This document shows, piece after piece, positions 16,603-23,830 of a stretch of 64,000 nt of DNA. This DNA comes from an uncultured Collinsella sp. (GTDB lineage: Bacteria; Actinomycetota; Coriobacteriia; Coriobacteriales; Coriobacteriaceae), in assembly GCA_937923795.1 (NCBI GenBank), contig CALDWI010000078.1, forward strand, positions 1-64,000, given 5' to 3'. Made by a program: the position numbers and the translations under genes. Numbering within the stretch: position 1 is the stretch's first letter; each line of letters begins with the position of its first letter. The notes under the pieces are model-generated. The model saw only the letters and a list, made by a program, of their open reading frames with translations, did not search any database and was not told the DNA's origin.

Positions 16603-17667
16603 CTAATAAGAAAGCTTCTGGCCGGGGTAGATCGTATAAGGTGCCCCGATGCCGTTCTTGTTTGCGATGGTATGCCAGTCGATGCCGAGCGTAGCGCCAA
16701 TCTCGCTGAGCGTGTCGCCGCTCTTGACGGTGTAGACGCGCGAGGTGCCAACTCCCGCCCTCTGGTTGACGATAGCCTGAACCTCGTTGAAGCGGTCGCC
16801 CAGAACGTCGCTGCGCGTAGGCACAACGCCGAACATGCCGCGCTCCACATCGTCTGCGAGCTGAGAAGCGGAAGCGCCGTCAACGTAGTTGATGAGGTCT
16901 TGCACCTCTTGGTAACGGTCGCCGAGCTTTTCGCGGCGCTCATCGTCAACGCCGTACTCACCGCGCATGACCGCTGCCGCCAGTTCAAGCGTCGTGCCCT
17001 CCGGCGAAGGCTCGGCGACCTCTGCGGGCGGAACATCAGGGGTTGCCGCGCCGGACGGGTTGGCGAACTTGCCCCACGCTTCGCGCGTCATGTAGGCGAT
17101 ATCGAGATCAAGCGGCGCGTTGAAGCCATCGAGACGGCCATTCGAAGTGTACTGGTGGATTGCGCAGCTCCCCCAAGCTCCGAAGCCGCCATCGGGAAGC
17201 CACGGCGAAGACTGGTAGCCGGTGCGGTTGTTGTTGGCGTACTGCGCCACCCAGAGCGCGTGATTCGGCGCGATCTCCGACCAATCCTCTTCGGTGCAAA
17301 CGCTGCGGCTCATGTAGACGATGCCGCGAACGCCGGTCTGGTCGTAGACGTAATCGAGGAATTGCTTTGCCTTGTCTGTGCCGATTCGTCCGTACATCTC
17401 GTAATCGAGAACGGGAACGCCGTTGCCGAAGTAGTTACGGCAACTCGCGACGAAATGCTTAGCCTGAGCGATGGGGTCTTCGCCGTTCATAAAGTGGTAG
17501 AAGCCCCAGAGCTTGCCGGGCTTGATAGCCTGCTGAATCCACGAGTCGCAGGTGTTGTGAACGATGGTCGTTCCCTCGGTCGCCTTGCAGATAACGAAAT
17601 CGCAGGGCACCTGCGCGAGGTCAAGCCCGCGCTGGTAGTTGGAAATGTCGATGCCGTTAAGCGCCAT
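16603..17667 (-). CDS. Endolysin: GH25 lysozyme with two Cpl-7 repeats and LysM
   Basis: Cleaves peptidoglycan glycan strands at lysis. It is 354 residues. A GH25 barrel (about 1-200) opens with NGIDISNYQ and has ICKATEGT, VLDYEMYG (catalytic Asp/Glu) and LDLDIAYM. Two Cpl-7/CW_7-type wall-binding repeats follow (ELAAAVMRGEYGV...LGDRYQEVQ and QLADDVERGMFGV...LGDRFNEVQ), then a C-terminal LysM (YTVKSGDTLSEIG). There is no signal peptide, so export depends on the holin. ATG 17667 follows AGGGGTGG; an upstream GTG would add three residues. Confidence 0.93.
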   Translation of the reverse strand: MALNGIDISNYQRGLDLAQVPCDFVICKATEGTTIVHNTCDSWIQQAIKPGKLWGFYHFMNGEDPIAQAKHFVASCRNYFGNGVPVLDYEMYGRIGTDKAKQFLDYVYDQTGVRGIVYMSRSVCTEEDWSEIAPNHALWVAQYANNNRTGYQSSPWLPDGGFGAWGSCAIHQYTSNGRLDGFNAPLDLDIAYMTREAWGKFANPSGAATPDVPPAEVAEPSPEGTTLELAAAVMRGEYGVDDERREKLGDRYQEVQDLINYVDGASASQLADDVERGMFGVVPTRSDVLGDRFNEVQAIVNQRAGVGTSRVYTVKSGDTLSEIGATLGIDWHTIANKNGIGAPYTIYPGQKLSY

Positions 17668-18358
17668 AGAAACCACCCCTGATGCAATAGAAGTATGTGA
17701 AATCGACCTGCTCTAGCTCTTCGAGCGTGAAGGCGCGCGCGGAGTTCCCGGCGCTCGCCGGGTCGCGTATCCAATAGCCGTCTTCGTCGGCGCGCCAGAT
17801 CAGCACCACGTGCCCGCCGTAGTCCCTATCGCCAAGCGTCCCGCTCATGCCAGCGAAGGCAAGCCATCCGCCAGAAACGTTCTGAAGGACGGGCGCGAGA
17901 TCGTAAGAAATGGGCGTGCTCTCGATGCCGTATTCCGGGTAATGCTCGGCAATCCACGTGCAGAACTTGCCGGGGTCGTTAACTCCATCGGTAAGGCACG
18001 CGTCGCCGACGAACGAAGCGAGCGTGAGCGGCGTAATGTCCTGAAGCGTCATGTATTTGATAGCCATAGCCGCGCATGTAAGGCCGCAGCCGTAGTCGCC
18101 GATGGTTCCGCCCGCGTAGGGCACGTAGTCCCATTGCGGGTCGGTCTGAAGCCATAGCGGCATGCTGTTGCCCTCCGCGATCGGCCTGTCTCTCACGATT
18201 GCCAAACGGTCGCGCTCCGCCGCTTCGTAGCCCTCTTGCCGCGCTTCCGCGAGCGCGCCCGCGTCGCCATCCACGTGGCCTACGATGAGCCAGCCGCAGA
18301 AGAGCATTGACGCGAGCGCGCCAGAGAGCACGAGGGCGACAGCCTTTAGCCTACTCAT
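17657..18358 (-). CDS. C39-like peptidase with N-terminal membrane anchor
   Basis: A 233-residue protein. A hydrophobic segment (VALVLSGALASMLFCGWLIV) near the N-terminus acts as a signal anchor. The rest is a papain-like peptidase_C39_2 domain with catalytic Cys in YGCGLTCAAMAI, His in GHVVLIW and Asp in RDPASAGN. In the lysis module, beside holin and lysin, it probably attacks peptide cross-bridges or processes a surface protein. The role is inferred from position. It overlaps the holin stop. Confidence 0.8.
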   Translation of the reverse strand: MSRLKAVALVLSGALASMLFCGWLIVGHVDGDAGALAEARQEGYEAAERDRLAIVRDRPIAEGNSMPLWLQTDPQWDYVPYAGGTIGDYGCGLTCAAMAIKYMTLQDITPLTLASFVGDACLTDGVNDPGKFCTWIAEHYPEYGIESTPISYDLAPVLQNVSGGWLAFAGMSGTLGDRDYGGHVVLIWRADEDGYWIRDPASAGNSARAFTLEELEQVDFTYFYCIRGGFYGA

Positions 18359-18611
18359 CGCGCTTCGGCTCGGTGTAGGTGAGCGCTTGCGCGGAATCGC
18401 CAACGCCAGCCGTTGTCGGGTCGGTCACGATGCCCAGAATTGCGAGTACGGCGAACAGCGCGTTGATGATCGCGGCCAACTGCTCGTTCAGCACGCCGAA
18501 ATCCCATTGGTAGCCAAACGGGGCAGCGACCACCTGCGCGAGCAGGAGGACGGCGGGAATGAGGGTCAGCCAAAACGTCTTGTTCTTGATTCGTGCGGTG
18601 AAGTTAATCAT
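18351..18611 (-). CDS. Phage holin (phi LC3-like)
   Basis: An 86-residue protein with two hydrophobic helices (FWLTLIPAVLLLAQVVAAPF and IINALFAVLAILGIV) and the closing VTDPTTAGVGDSAQAL typical of this holin family. It forms membrane lesions that release the lysin. AAAGGAGAA precedes ATG 18611. Confidence 0.9.
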   Translation of the reverse strand: MINFTARIKNKTFWLTLIPAVLLLAQVVAAPFGYQWDFGVLNEQLAAIINALFAVLAILGIVTDPTTAGVGDSAQALTYTEPKRDE

Positions 18612-18630
18612 TTCTGTTCTCCTTTGTGTG

Positions 18631-18966
18631 CTACTCGGATGCGTGAGCATCCATAAGCTCTTGCCATAGATGGGTGCCAACGCCGTTGCCGCCAAGCCCC
18701 GCGTATACCTCGTGAACGCTGTTCGCCTGTTCCTTGATATCGAGCGGAACGGGCTTACCGGCTTGCACGTACTCGGCATGGAGCCTGAAAAGCTCCGCCT
18801 TCATGAGGGCGCGCATGCCGTGCAGCAGCAAATCGTGCTCAGCGTCGAACTTCGCATCGGCCTTGCGCTCACGCTCCTTGTGCATCTTGACCGCTGCCGC
18901 CAGCGCGCCGACAACTGCCGTCAGGACGGCGGAGAAGAGCGCTAGAAAAAGCTCCGATGCCTCCAC
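18631..18966 (-). CDS. Small membrane-anchored protein of the lysis module
   Basis: 111 residues. One N-terminal transmembrane helix (LFLALFSAVLTAVVGALAAA) is followed by a basic, then helical, soluble part. The GTG start at 18966 lies 1 nt after the preceding stop and 6 nt after GGAGG. The arrangement resembles accessory holins or spanin-like helpers, but no family was recognised. Confidence 0.65.
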   Translation of the reverse strand: MEASELFLALFSAVLTAVVGALAAAVKMHKERERKADAKFDAEHDLLLHGMRALMKAELFRLHAEYVQAGKPVPLDIKEQANSVHEVYAGLGGNGVGTHLWQELMDAHASE

Positions 18967-18967
18967 G

Positions 18968-19414
18968 TCAGACCTCCGAAATCTCGCGCCAGACGGTTTC
19001 TGTTCCCTGAGCGCCCGGTTCCCACACGTTGTTATCAACGAGCGATTCCCAGACCTTGCCGTTGTGGCGCACTACCGCGCCCTTGGGATAAGGGTTCTCG
19101 TTGTCGGGCTTCACCCACTCAGGGATGCCCGAAGGGTCATCGCCGCCGCTCGCGTAGTCAACGACCTTCGCCCAAAGGCTCGGCGCTGCCGTGGGCGACC
19201 AATCGGGCTGCGACGTGTGCGCCTGAAGGCACACGTAAAGCACGCCCTCGTGGCTCACGCGCTCGCCATCGTCGTAGGAGTGGCCGTTACCGTCCCACGC
19301 CGCGAAAAGCGCGGGGCACCTCGCGGCCACGTCATCAGACAGCGACGGCGCTTGCCCGTCGTAGATTGCGATGATCGCGCGCAGCTTCCCCTCTTCCTCT
19401 TCGGTGAATGCCAT
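18968..19414 (-). CDS. Carbohydrate-binding tail or wall-binding protein (CBM5/12-like)
   Basis: 148 residues. Two short aromatic modules: GERVSHEGVLYVCLQAH...SLWAKV in the middle and YPKGAVVRHNGKVWESL...GTETVWREI at the end. They resemble ChiC/CBM5-12 domains (W-x-x-x-x-x-Y/V patterns). These domains in phages bind host polysaccharide and are found on tail tips or lysins. A terminator separates it from the DGR upstream. Confidence 0.7.
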   Translation of the reverse strand: MAFTEEEEGKLRAIIAIYDGQAPSLSDDVAARCPALFAAWDGNGHSYDDGERVSHEGVLYVCLQAHTSQPDWSPTAAPSLWAKVVDYASGGDDPSGIPEWVKPDNENPYPKGAVVRHNGKVWESLVDNNVWEPGAQGTETVWREISEV

Positions 19415-19437
19415 GTGTTCCCCTTTCTCTCGATACG

Positions 19438-19465
19438 AAAAAAGCCCCCGCGAAAGCGAGGGCTT
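19438..19465 (-). terminator. Terminator between the DGR and the lysis module
   Basis: On the minus strand AAGCCCTCGC, TTTC loop, GCGGGGGCTT, followed by T's. It lies 30 nt after the reverse transcriptase stop, so the lysis genes need read-through or their own promoter. Confidence 0.85.
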
Positions 19466-19494
19466 GGGTGCCGGATTCTATATGTGCGCTTGTG

Positions 19495-20604
19495 TCAGCC
19501 GAAAAGCTCTTTATAGAGCGCATCCATGCGCTTTACCATCTCGTGCGCGTTCAGGCGCTTCATGCTTCCGCGCCACGACTGGTAGGATTGGTTGACCTGC
19601 TCGACGGTCATAACCCCTTTGGCGACCAGCGCGGCTTGCTTCTTCAGCTTGCGCCGCTGCCGCGTCACGGAGGAACGGCATGGGCGAACGACAACCTTTC
19701 CGCCCTCGCCATACGAAAACCTCTTCTTCAGGAACGTGAATCCGCGCGTGAGCTTCACAATGCGCGTCTTCTTGCGGTTGATGATGATTCCCAGATCGTC
19801 GCAGAGCGCTTCGATTCTCGAAAGCGCGTCCCAAAGCGTCTGCTTGTCAAGCGCGATGCAATAGCTATCGTCCATGTAGCGCCCGCTCGCCAAGATGCCC
19901 GGAAGGGACAGCATCAGATGGTCAACGGGCGAAGGCAGGGCGACCGCTAGAATCTGGTTCGGTTCGCTGCCAAGACCCAGGCCGCGCGATCCGTGAGCGT
20001 CTATCTGGTCGCCCATGACGCGCTTAACCCGCTCATCGTCAATGGCGCGGTCGATAAGGCGCTTGCATGCGCCGTGGTCGATGTTGGCGAAGTAGTCCGC
20101 GAAATCGACCTGCAAGATGTAGCCTTCCGTGCCGTGCTTGCGGTGGTGCTCGACAAGCTGGCGCTTCATGCGCCGAATCGCGTAGTCGGTGCCGCGCCCC
20201 TTGACGTTCGCGGCGCACCCCTCGGTGAGGGTAGGCCAGATCGCGGGCGCGAGGGCGTGACGGCTCAAAGACTTCTGTATGACGCGCTCCGAGAAGTGGA
20301 CGGCGCAGATGTGGCGCAGCTTGCCGCGCTCGAACAAGTCAAACTCGATGAAGCCGCGCCGGAAGTCAGCGCCCGTGAGAAGGTCGCGCCGCGCCCTCAC
20401 GATGTTTGGGACGATGCGCGCCATGTAGCGCTGAACGCTCGATTTCCAGCGCACGCCAGCGGCAGCGCCGTTGGCGGCATCGTATAGGTTATCGAGGTCG
20501 GCGACGGCTTCTAGCGTGCATCCCTCGATGCGCCTAGCCCGGTTCTCAGCGCGCTTGGCATCGCGCCTTGCGCGCCGCGCAGCCCTGCGCTCTTCAGAGT
20601 TCAT
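19495..20604 (-). CDS. DGR reverse transcriptase
   Basis: Copies the template-repeat RNA into adenine-mutagenised cDNA that replaces VR in the target gene. 369 residues. A basic N-terminus is followed by a polymerase domain with LQVDFADYFANID (motif A, about 165-176), GLGLGSEPNQ (motif B region, the site that in DGR enzymes differs from the QGxxxSP of group II intron enzymes) and the catalytic GRYMDDS (about 241-247). The thumb is short with no maturase or endonuclease domain. The start is taken at ATG 20604, where the conserved protein begins; the longer frame upstream runs back through the TR and is not credible. Confidence 0.92.
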   Translation of the reverse strand: MNSEERRAARRARRDAKRAENRARRIEGCTLEAVADLDNLYDAANGAAAGVRWKSSVQRYMARIVPNIVRARRDLLTGADFRRGFIEFDLFERGKLRHICAVHFSERVIQKSLSRHALAPAIWPTLTEGCAANVKGRGTDYAIRRMKRQLVEHHRKHGTEGYILQVDFADYFANIDHGACKRLIDRAIDDERVKRVMGDQIDAHGSRGLGLGSEPNQILAVALPSPVDHLMLSLPGILASGRYMDDSYCIALDKQTLWDALSRIEALCDDLGIIINRKKTRIVKLTRGFTFLKKRFSYGEGGKVVVRPCRSSVTRQRRKLKKQAALVAKGVMTVEQVNQSYQSWRGSMKRLNAHEMVKRMDALYKELFG

Positions 20605-20815
20605 GAGGGCACCCCGCGCGGCTCGCAATCGGCATCCAGCAGCCGCTTGACGGTTGACCATGAAACGCGGTCGAACACCGAGAACCGCGCCATGCAAGCA
20701 GCGAACGGCAACCGTCGCGGGGTGCATATTTACGGGCTTGCGCCCGATGGTCGCCCCTTCCTTCCTCAAATGCACGGCGCGCGGCGCTTCTGGCCGCACG
20801 GTCTGGCAAGGCTTG
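20605..20815 (-). ncRNA. Spacer between TR and RT, probable part of the TR RNA
   Basis: 211 nt without a convincing gene between the template repeat and the reverse transcriptase start. In studied DGRs the RNA downstream of TR (the Sp region) is needed for cDNA priming; this segment holds the equivalent position. No specific motif was identified. Confidence 0.45.
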
Positions 20816-20949
20816 GGAATCACGGCAGGGGGCGCACCCAGTCGTTCGTCGGGGCATTGTTGTTGGCATTGCCGTTGCTGTTGACGTAGCACGCGTTGGA
20901 CGAAGAGCCGCCCATGACCGACCGCAGCCACCAATTGACGCGATGATTT
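20816..20949 (-). repeat. DGR template repeat (TR)
   Basis: 134 bp repeated as VR at 21513-21646. Read on the minus strand it is rich in AAY codons (GNHRVNWW at one end, N-rich NSNGNANNNAPTND in the middle) and has 28 adenines by hand count. Seven positions differ from VR (20820, 20897, 20935, 20944, 20947, 20948, 20949), and every one is an adenine in TR on the coding strand. Other bases are unchanged. It is non-coding: a TGA falls where VR has TGC. Confidence 0.95.
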
Positions 20950-20972
20950 CCAAGGGACAACGCGCGACCATT

Positions 20973-21383
20973 CTACCCCTTTCCAATGAGCTTCACGCCC
21001 GCGCGAGCGCCCTTTATGAGCTTAATGTCGTTCTCGATGCTCTCTGATATCTCTTCGAACCTCGCCACCTTGACGGGTAGGTTCATCGCCAGAAGGCATT
21101 GCAGGTCTTGGTAAAGCTGGTTTAGGTCTGCCAAGGCAAGCGTCATGTAATGCTTGCGCTCTTCGACGTTTCGCGGGGTGTTCGGGTAGAAGGCATCAGC
21201 CTTCACGAGGTTGAACACCACGCTTCGCGCCGTCTCCGCCATAGGGACGGCGAAGATGAAGCGATATGACTTGGGCACCGCGCCCGAAGTGACAAGACGC
21301 GTCACTTCGTTTCGGATCGCAACCGCAGTGTTGAAATACTCGAACGAGCTTAGGTTGCGGTTCCGCACATATACGCCGCTCAA
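20973..21383 (-). CDS. avd: DGR accessory variability protein (Avd-like)
   Basis: 136 residues, all-helical and basic, resembling the four-helix-bundle Avd/S23-type family that binds the DGR reverse transcriptase and TR RNA. Features are the N-terminal FEYFNTAVAIRNEVTRLV and a middle DLNQLYQDLQ. Its position between target gene and TR is the standard DGR order. The start is probably TTG 21383, 10 nt after a GGGGGG tract; an internal GTG is possible. Confidence 0.85.
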   Translation of the reverse strand: MSGVYVRNRNLSSFEYFNTAVAIRNEVTRLVTSGAVPKSYRFIFAVPMAETARSVVFNLVKADAFYPNTPRNVEERKHYMTLALADLNQLYQDLQCLLAMNLPVKVARFEEISESIENDIKLIKGARAGVKLIGKG

Positions 21384-21414
21384 TTTGCAACATCCCCCCC
21401 CTCCGTGTTTTTCT

Positions 21415-21446
21415 AAAAAACTTCGCCCGCGCTTCGCGCGGGGAAG
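21415..21446 (-). terminator. Terminator between target gene and avd
   Basis: On the minus strand CTTC-CCCGCGC, GAA loop, GCGCGGG-C-GAAG, then TTTTTT. It would limit read-through from the tail operon into avd, TR and RT, so these may have separate expression. Confidence 0.75.
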
Positions 21447-21450
21447 TATA

Positions 21451-21473
21451 GGCGCATGCGCAAGGCATGCGCC
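21451..21473. repeat. Perfect hairpin downstream of the target gene
   Basis: GGCGCATGC, loop GCAAG, GCATGCGCC. A 9-bp perfect stem without T-tract, between the target gene's stop and the terminator. Confidence 0.7.
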
Positions 21474-21490
21474 AGACCAGTACCATGTAC

Positions 21491-21507
21491 GGCTGATTTT
21501 ATCAGCC
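21491..21507. repeat. Hairpin immediately after VR, candidate DGR target-recognition site
   Basis: GGCTGA, loop TTTTA, TCAGCC (plus strand). It begins 5 bp past the VR end and spans the target gene's stop codon. In the Bordetella phage DGR a cruciform just beyond VR is needed for efficient retrohoming; this hairpin has the right position and size. Confidence 0.6.
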
Positions 21508-22404
21508 TAGGAGGAAGCACGGCAGGGGGCGCACCCAGTCGTTCGTCGGGGCATTGTTGTTGGCATTGCCGTTGCTGTTGACGTAGCACGCGTAGGACGA
21601 AGAGCCGCCCATGACCGACCGCAGCCACCAAGTGACGCGACGACCCGCGATGCGGCTTGCCGTGTCGGTGAAGATGGGGAACTGCGAATCGAAGCCGACC
21701 GAGTAGCCCTTGCTGCCCCAGACCGGGCACCCGTAAACCTCCATCTCTGAGGGCGACCAAATCTTGCCCAAGTCAACCCAGCTCCAAGAACTCGCTTCGG
21801 TCAACTTCCCCGAAGACGAATAGCGCTCTTCGAGAAGCACGCGCTGCGTCATGATCGCGCTTTGGAGCGCGGACGGAAGGGCTGGCAGGAAATCGTTTAT
21901 CTCCCAGTCGTGCAGCTTCGAGCACAGGTAGGGGTGCTTCTCGTCGGCCGTTCCGTTGTTGTCGTTCGTGTCGCGCCACTGAAGGTAGCTCGTGTTTACC
22001 GCCTTGCTGCCGGTGACGCTCACGGGCGCGCGCGGCACCATGACGATATGGTGCCCCTTGGCGGTGTCGCCGCACTGGTAATACTGGTCGATAGCGCCGA
22101 TGCGGTAGCGCACCGTCTGAGCGGGAACGTTCGCGCCAGCCGTGATGGGAACGTCGATGTAGTCCCCGATGCGCAGGCCAGCGAAGTTGGCGTTTCTCGC
22201 GCGGTTGCGAAGCCACGTGTAGATGCTCTGGCTCCCGATCTCGCTTGCGAAGACCGATGCGAGCGATCTCCCGCCGTATGCGTTGATGATGTGCTGGCGG
22301 TCGTATTCCTCTGCGGTGGTGACGGCGTTTGCCGAGTTTCGCGCCGAAGTGTCCTTCAGGTTGTAGGCGGTTCCCCCGATCGAGAACTTGGAAAGGTCAG
22401 CCAT
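21502..22404 (-). CDS. DGR-diversified receptor-binding tail protein
   Basis: 300 residues. The N-terminus (MADLSKFSIGGTAYNLKD) is a tail-attachment segment. The C-terminal half resembles a C-type-lectin-like DGR variable domain: WEINDFLPALP, WSPSEMEVYG, then WWLRSVMG and the final NDWVRPLPCF. VR covers about residues 253-298. Compared with TR, four codons in the binding face changed (N to G, H to R, N to T, N to Y) and the TR stop position is Cys. Located after the tail spike and baseplate genes, it is the likely host-adhesion protein whose specificity the DGR changes. Confidence 0.9.
   Translation of the reverse strand: MADLSKFSIGGTAYNLKDTSARNSANAVTTAEEYDRQHIINAYGGRSLASVFASEIGSQSIYTWLRNRARNANFAGLRIGDYIDVPITAGANVPAQTVRYRIGAIDQYYQCGDTAKGHHIVMVPRAPVSVTGSKAVNTSYLQWRDTNDNNGTADEKHPYLCSKLHDWEINDFLPALPSALQSAIMTQRVLLEERYSSSGKLTEASSWSWVDLGKIWSPSEMEVYGCPVWGSKGYSVGFDSQFPIFTDTASRIAGRRVTWWLRSVMGGSSSYACYVNSNGNANNNAPTNDWVRPLPCFLLG
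21513..21646 (-). repeat. DGR variable repeat (VR)
   Basis: Matches TR (20816-20949) at an offset of 697 bp with 7 mismatches in 134, all at TR adenines. On the coding strand these are A to C at two sites, A to T at one and A to G at four. Identity ends sharply at both sides: non-adenine mismatches begin at 21512 and 21647. Confidence 0.95.
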
Positions 22405-22414
22405 GGTACCCCCT

Positions 22415-23416
22415 TTAGTTGAGCGTGGCCGTCTCGCCGCTCATGCTCGCCTGCGCGACCGTGAGCGTTTCGCCCGACAGCGCGCTTCGGCGGCTCGCGG
22501 GCATGTAGGCCGTTTCCTTGATAATCACGTAATCGTCTTGAAGCTCAGCGACTGCGGTAGCGAGCACTGCGTTAGCGTCGCGCAGCTCTTCAACCTCATC
22601 GTCAGAAGGCGGCTCGATAGCGGCGATGCTGTTTGCGATGTTGAGCGCGTTCTGAGCCGCAGCCGTCGCATCGTCCGCCGCGCCGTTAGCCGCCGCAGCG
22701 GCGGCGTTGGCGTTTGAAGCTGCGGTGTTTGCCGCGCTCGCAGCCGCGTTTGCCTTTGATGTGGCGGCATCGGCGTTTGCCTTCGCGGTGTTTGCTGCGG
22801 ATGCGGCGTTGTTCGCCGCCGTGGTCGCCTTGTCTGCGTTGTCCTTGGCTGTTTTCGCCGCAGATGCAGCGTCGTTAGCGGCCTTAGCGGCGTTGTTGGC
22901 GTTGGTGGCGGCGGTGTTCGCCGTGCTCGCAGCCGTCGTGGCCTTGCTCGCGGCGCTGTTGGCGGAACTCGCCGCAGCGTTTGCGTTCGTTACCGCCGTC
23001 TCGCCACGGTCGATGAGGTCTTGAACGGCATCGTCCCAGTTCTGCGCGGGCTGCTGCCCGTCAAGAGCGCTGCGTAGGATATCGAGCGCGAAGCGCTCCG
23101 TTGAGTAGGTGTTTCCGCCCTTCGTTACGGTGAAGTAGGCTTCGTCGGTGTATCCGGGCACGCTGCAAAGCTTTGATTCGTCAACCGTGATCGTGGCGGC
23201 GTTCCCGCTCACTGAGCATTGGCCGCGATAGTAGTTGAGCTTGTTAGGCAGAAGCACCACGAGCCACACCGTAGCGCCCGAAAGCGAGAACTCGGCTCCG
23301 TTGTCGTAGATAAGCGCCTTGATGGTGGTTCCGCCATCGTCGCCCTGACCTACCTTGACGCAGGTCCCCGTCCCCTCCTTCGAGATATCGAGTTCGAGCG
23401 TCCGCGTGTTGCTCAT
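22415..23416 (-). CDS. Baseplate upper protein (BppU-like) with alanine-rich coiled coil
   Basis: 333 residues. Residues 1-125 resemble the BppU N-terminal domain that docks on the baseplate (TLELDISKEGTG, VWLVVLLPNKLNYY). Then comes a long run of seven-residue A/N/T/K repeats (ANxAAxxA type, about residues 140-260) predicted to form a trimeric coiled-coil fibre shaft. A short C-terminal domain follows. It lies directly upstream of the DGR target gene, so it may present that protein. Confidence 0.8.
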   Translation of the reverse strand: MSNTRTLELDISKEGTGTCVKVGQGDDGGTTIKALIYDNGAEFSLSGATVWLVVLLPNKLNYYRGQCSVSGNAATITVDESKLCSVPGYTDEAYFTVTKGGNTYSTERFALDILRSALDGQQPAQNWDDAVQDLIDRGETAVTNANAAASSANSAASKATTAASTANTAATNANNAAKAANDAASAAKTAKDNADKATTAANNAASAANTAKANADAATSKANAAASAANTAASNANAAAAAANGAADDATAAAQNALNIANSIAAIEPPSDDEVEELRDANAVLATAVAELQDDYVIIKETAYMPASRRSALSGETLTVAQASMSGETATLN

Positions 23417-23817
23417 TGCGCGCCGCCTTCCTCGCTATCGGGATGGGCAAGCTTCCTGAGCGCTTCCAGTGCTTGCGCGAAGCTCATAGCGCTTCGCGCC
23501 TTGCTCGAAACCGGCTGAACTTCTGCGCTCGCCGCCACGGCTGGCACGCTCGCCGCCAGCGCGTCGAACACGTCAACGACGGCTTTAACCCTGTCATCGA
23601 CATAAACGGGCTGAACGACGATGAACGGTTTGTCATCATTGACCGGTTCTTTTACCTCATCAACGCCCACAACGCTTCGGTTTCCCTCATCGTCAATGGC
23701 TATGAAGATGATTCCGCCATCGGATGCCCTCTTTAAGATTTCGGGGTCAAACTCGGTCACGTAACCCTCGCAATTACCGATAGGGTCATGGGCGACATAC
23801 CTAACGATTCGTCCCAT
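23413..23817 (-). CDS. Phage tail-region protein of unknown function
   Basis: 134 residues. An N-terminal beta-rich part (GRIVRYVAHDPIGNCEGYV) is followed by an Ala-rich stretch and a helical C-terminus. AAGGAGG precedes ATG 23817, and its stop overlaps the next start by 4 nt. The position suggests a small baseplate or fibre-assembly protein; no family recognised. Confidence 0.6.
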   Translation of the reverse strand: MGRIVRYVAHDPIGNCEGYVTEFDPEILKRASDGGIIFIAIDDEGNRSVVGVDEVKEPVNDDKPFIVVQPVYVDDRVKAVVDVFDALAASVPAVAASAEVQPVSSKARSAMSFAQALEALRKLAHPDSEEGGAQ

Positions 23818-23830
23818 TCGGAACCTCCTT

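Noticed and set aside
19495..20604. Group II intron or retron reverse transcriptase
   Set aside because: No maturase/endonuclease domain or msr/msd, while TR, VR and Avd are all present.
20605..20934. N-terminal extension of the reverse transcriptase
   Set aside because: It would translate through the template repeat; DGR enzymes start after TR and the conserved protein begins at 20604.
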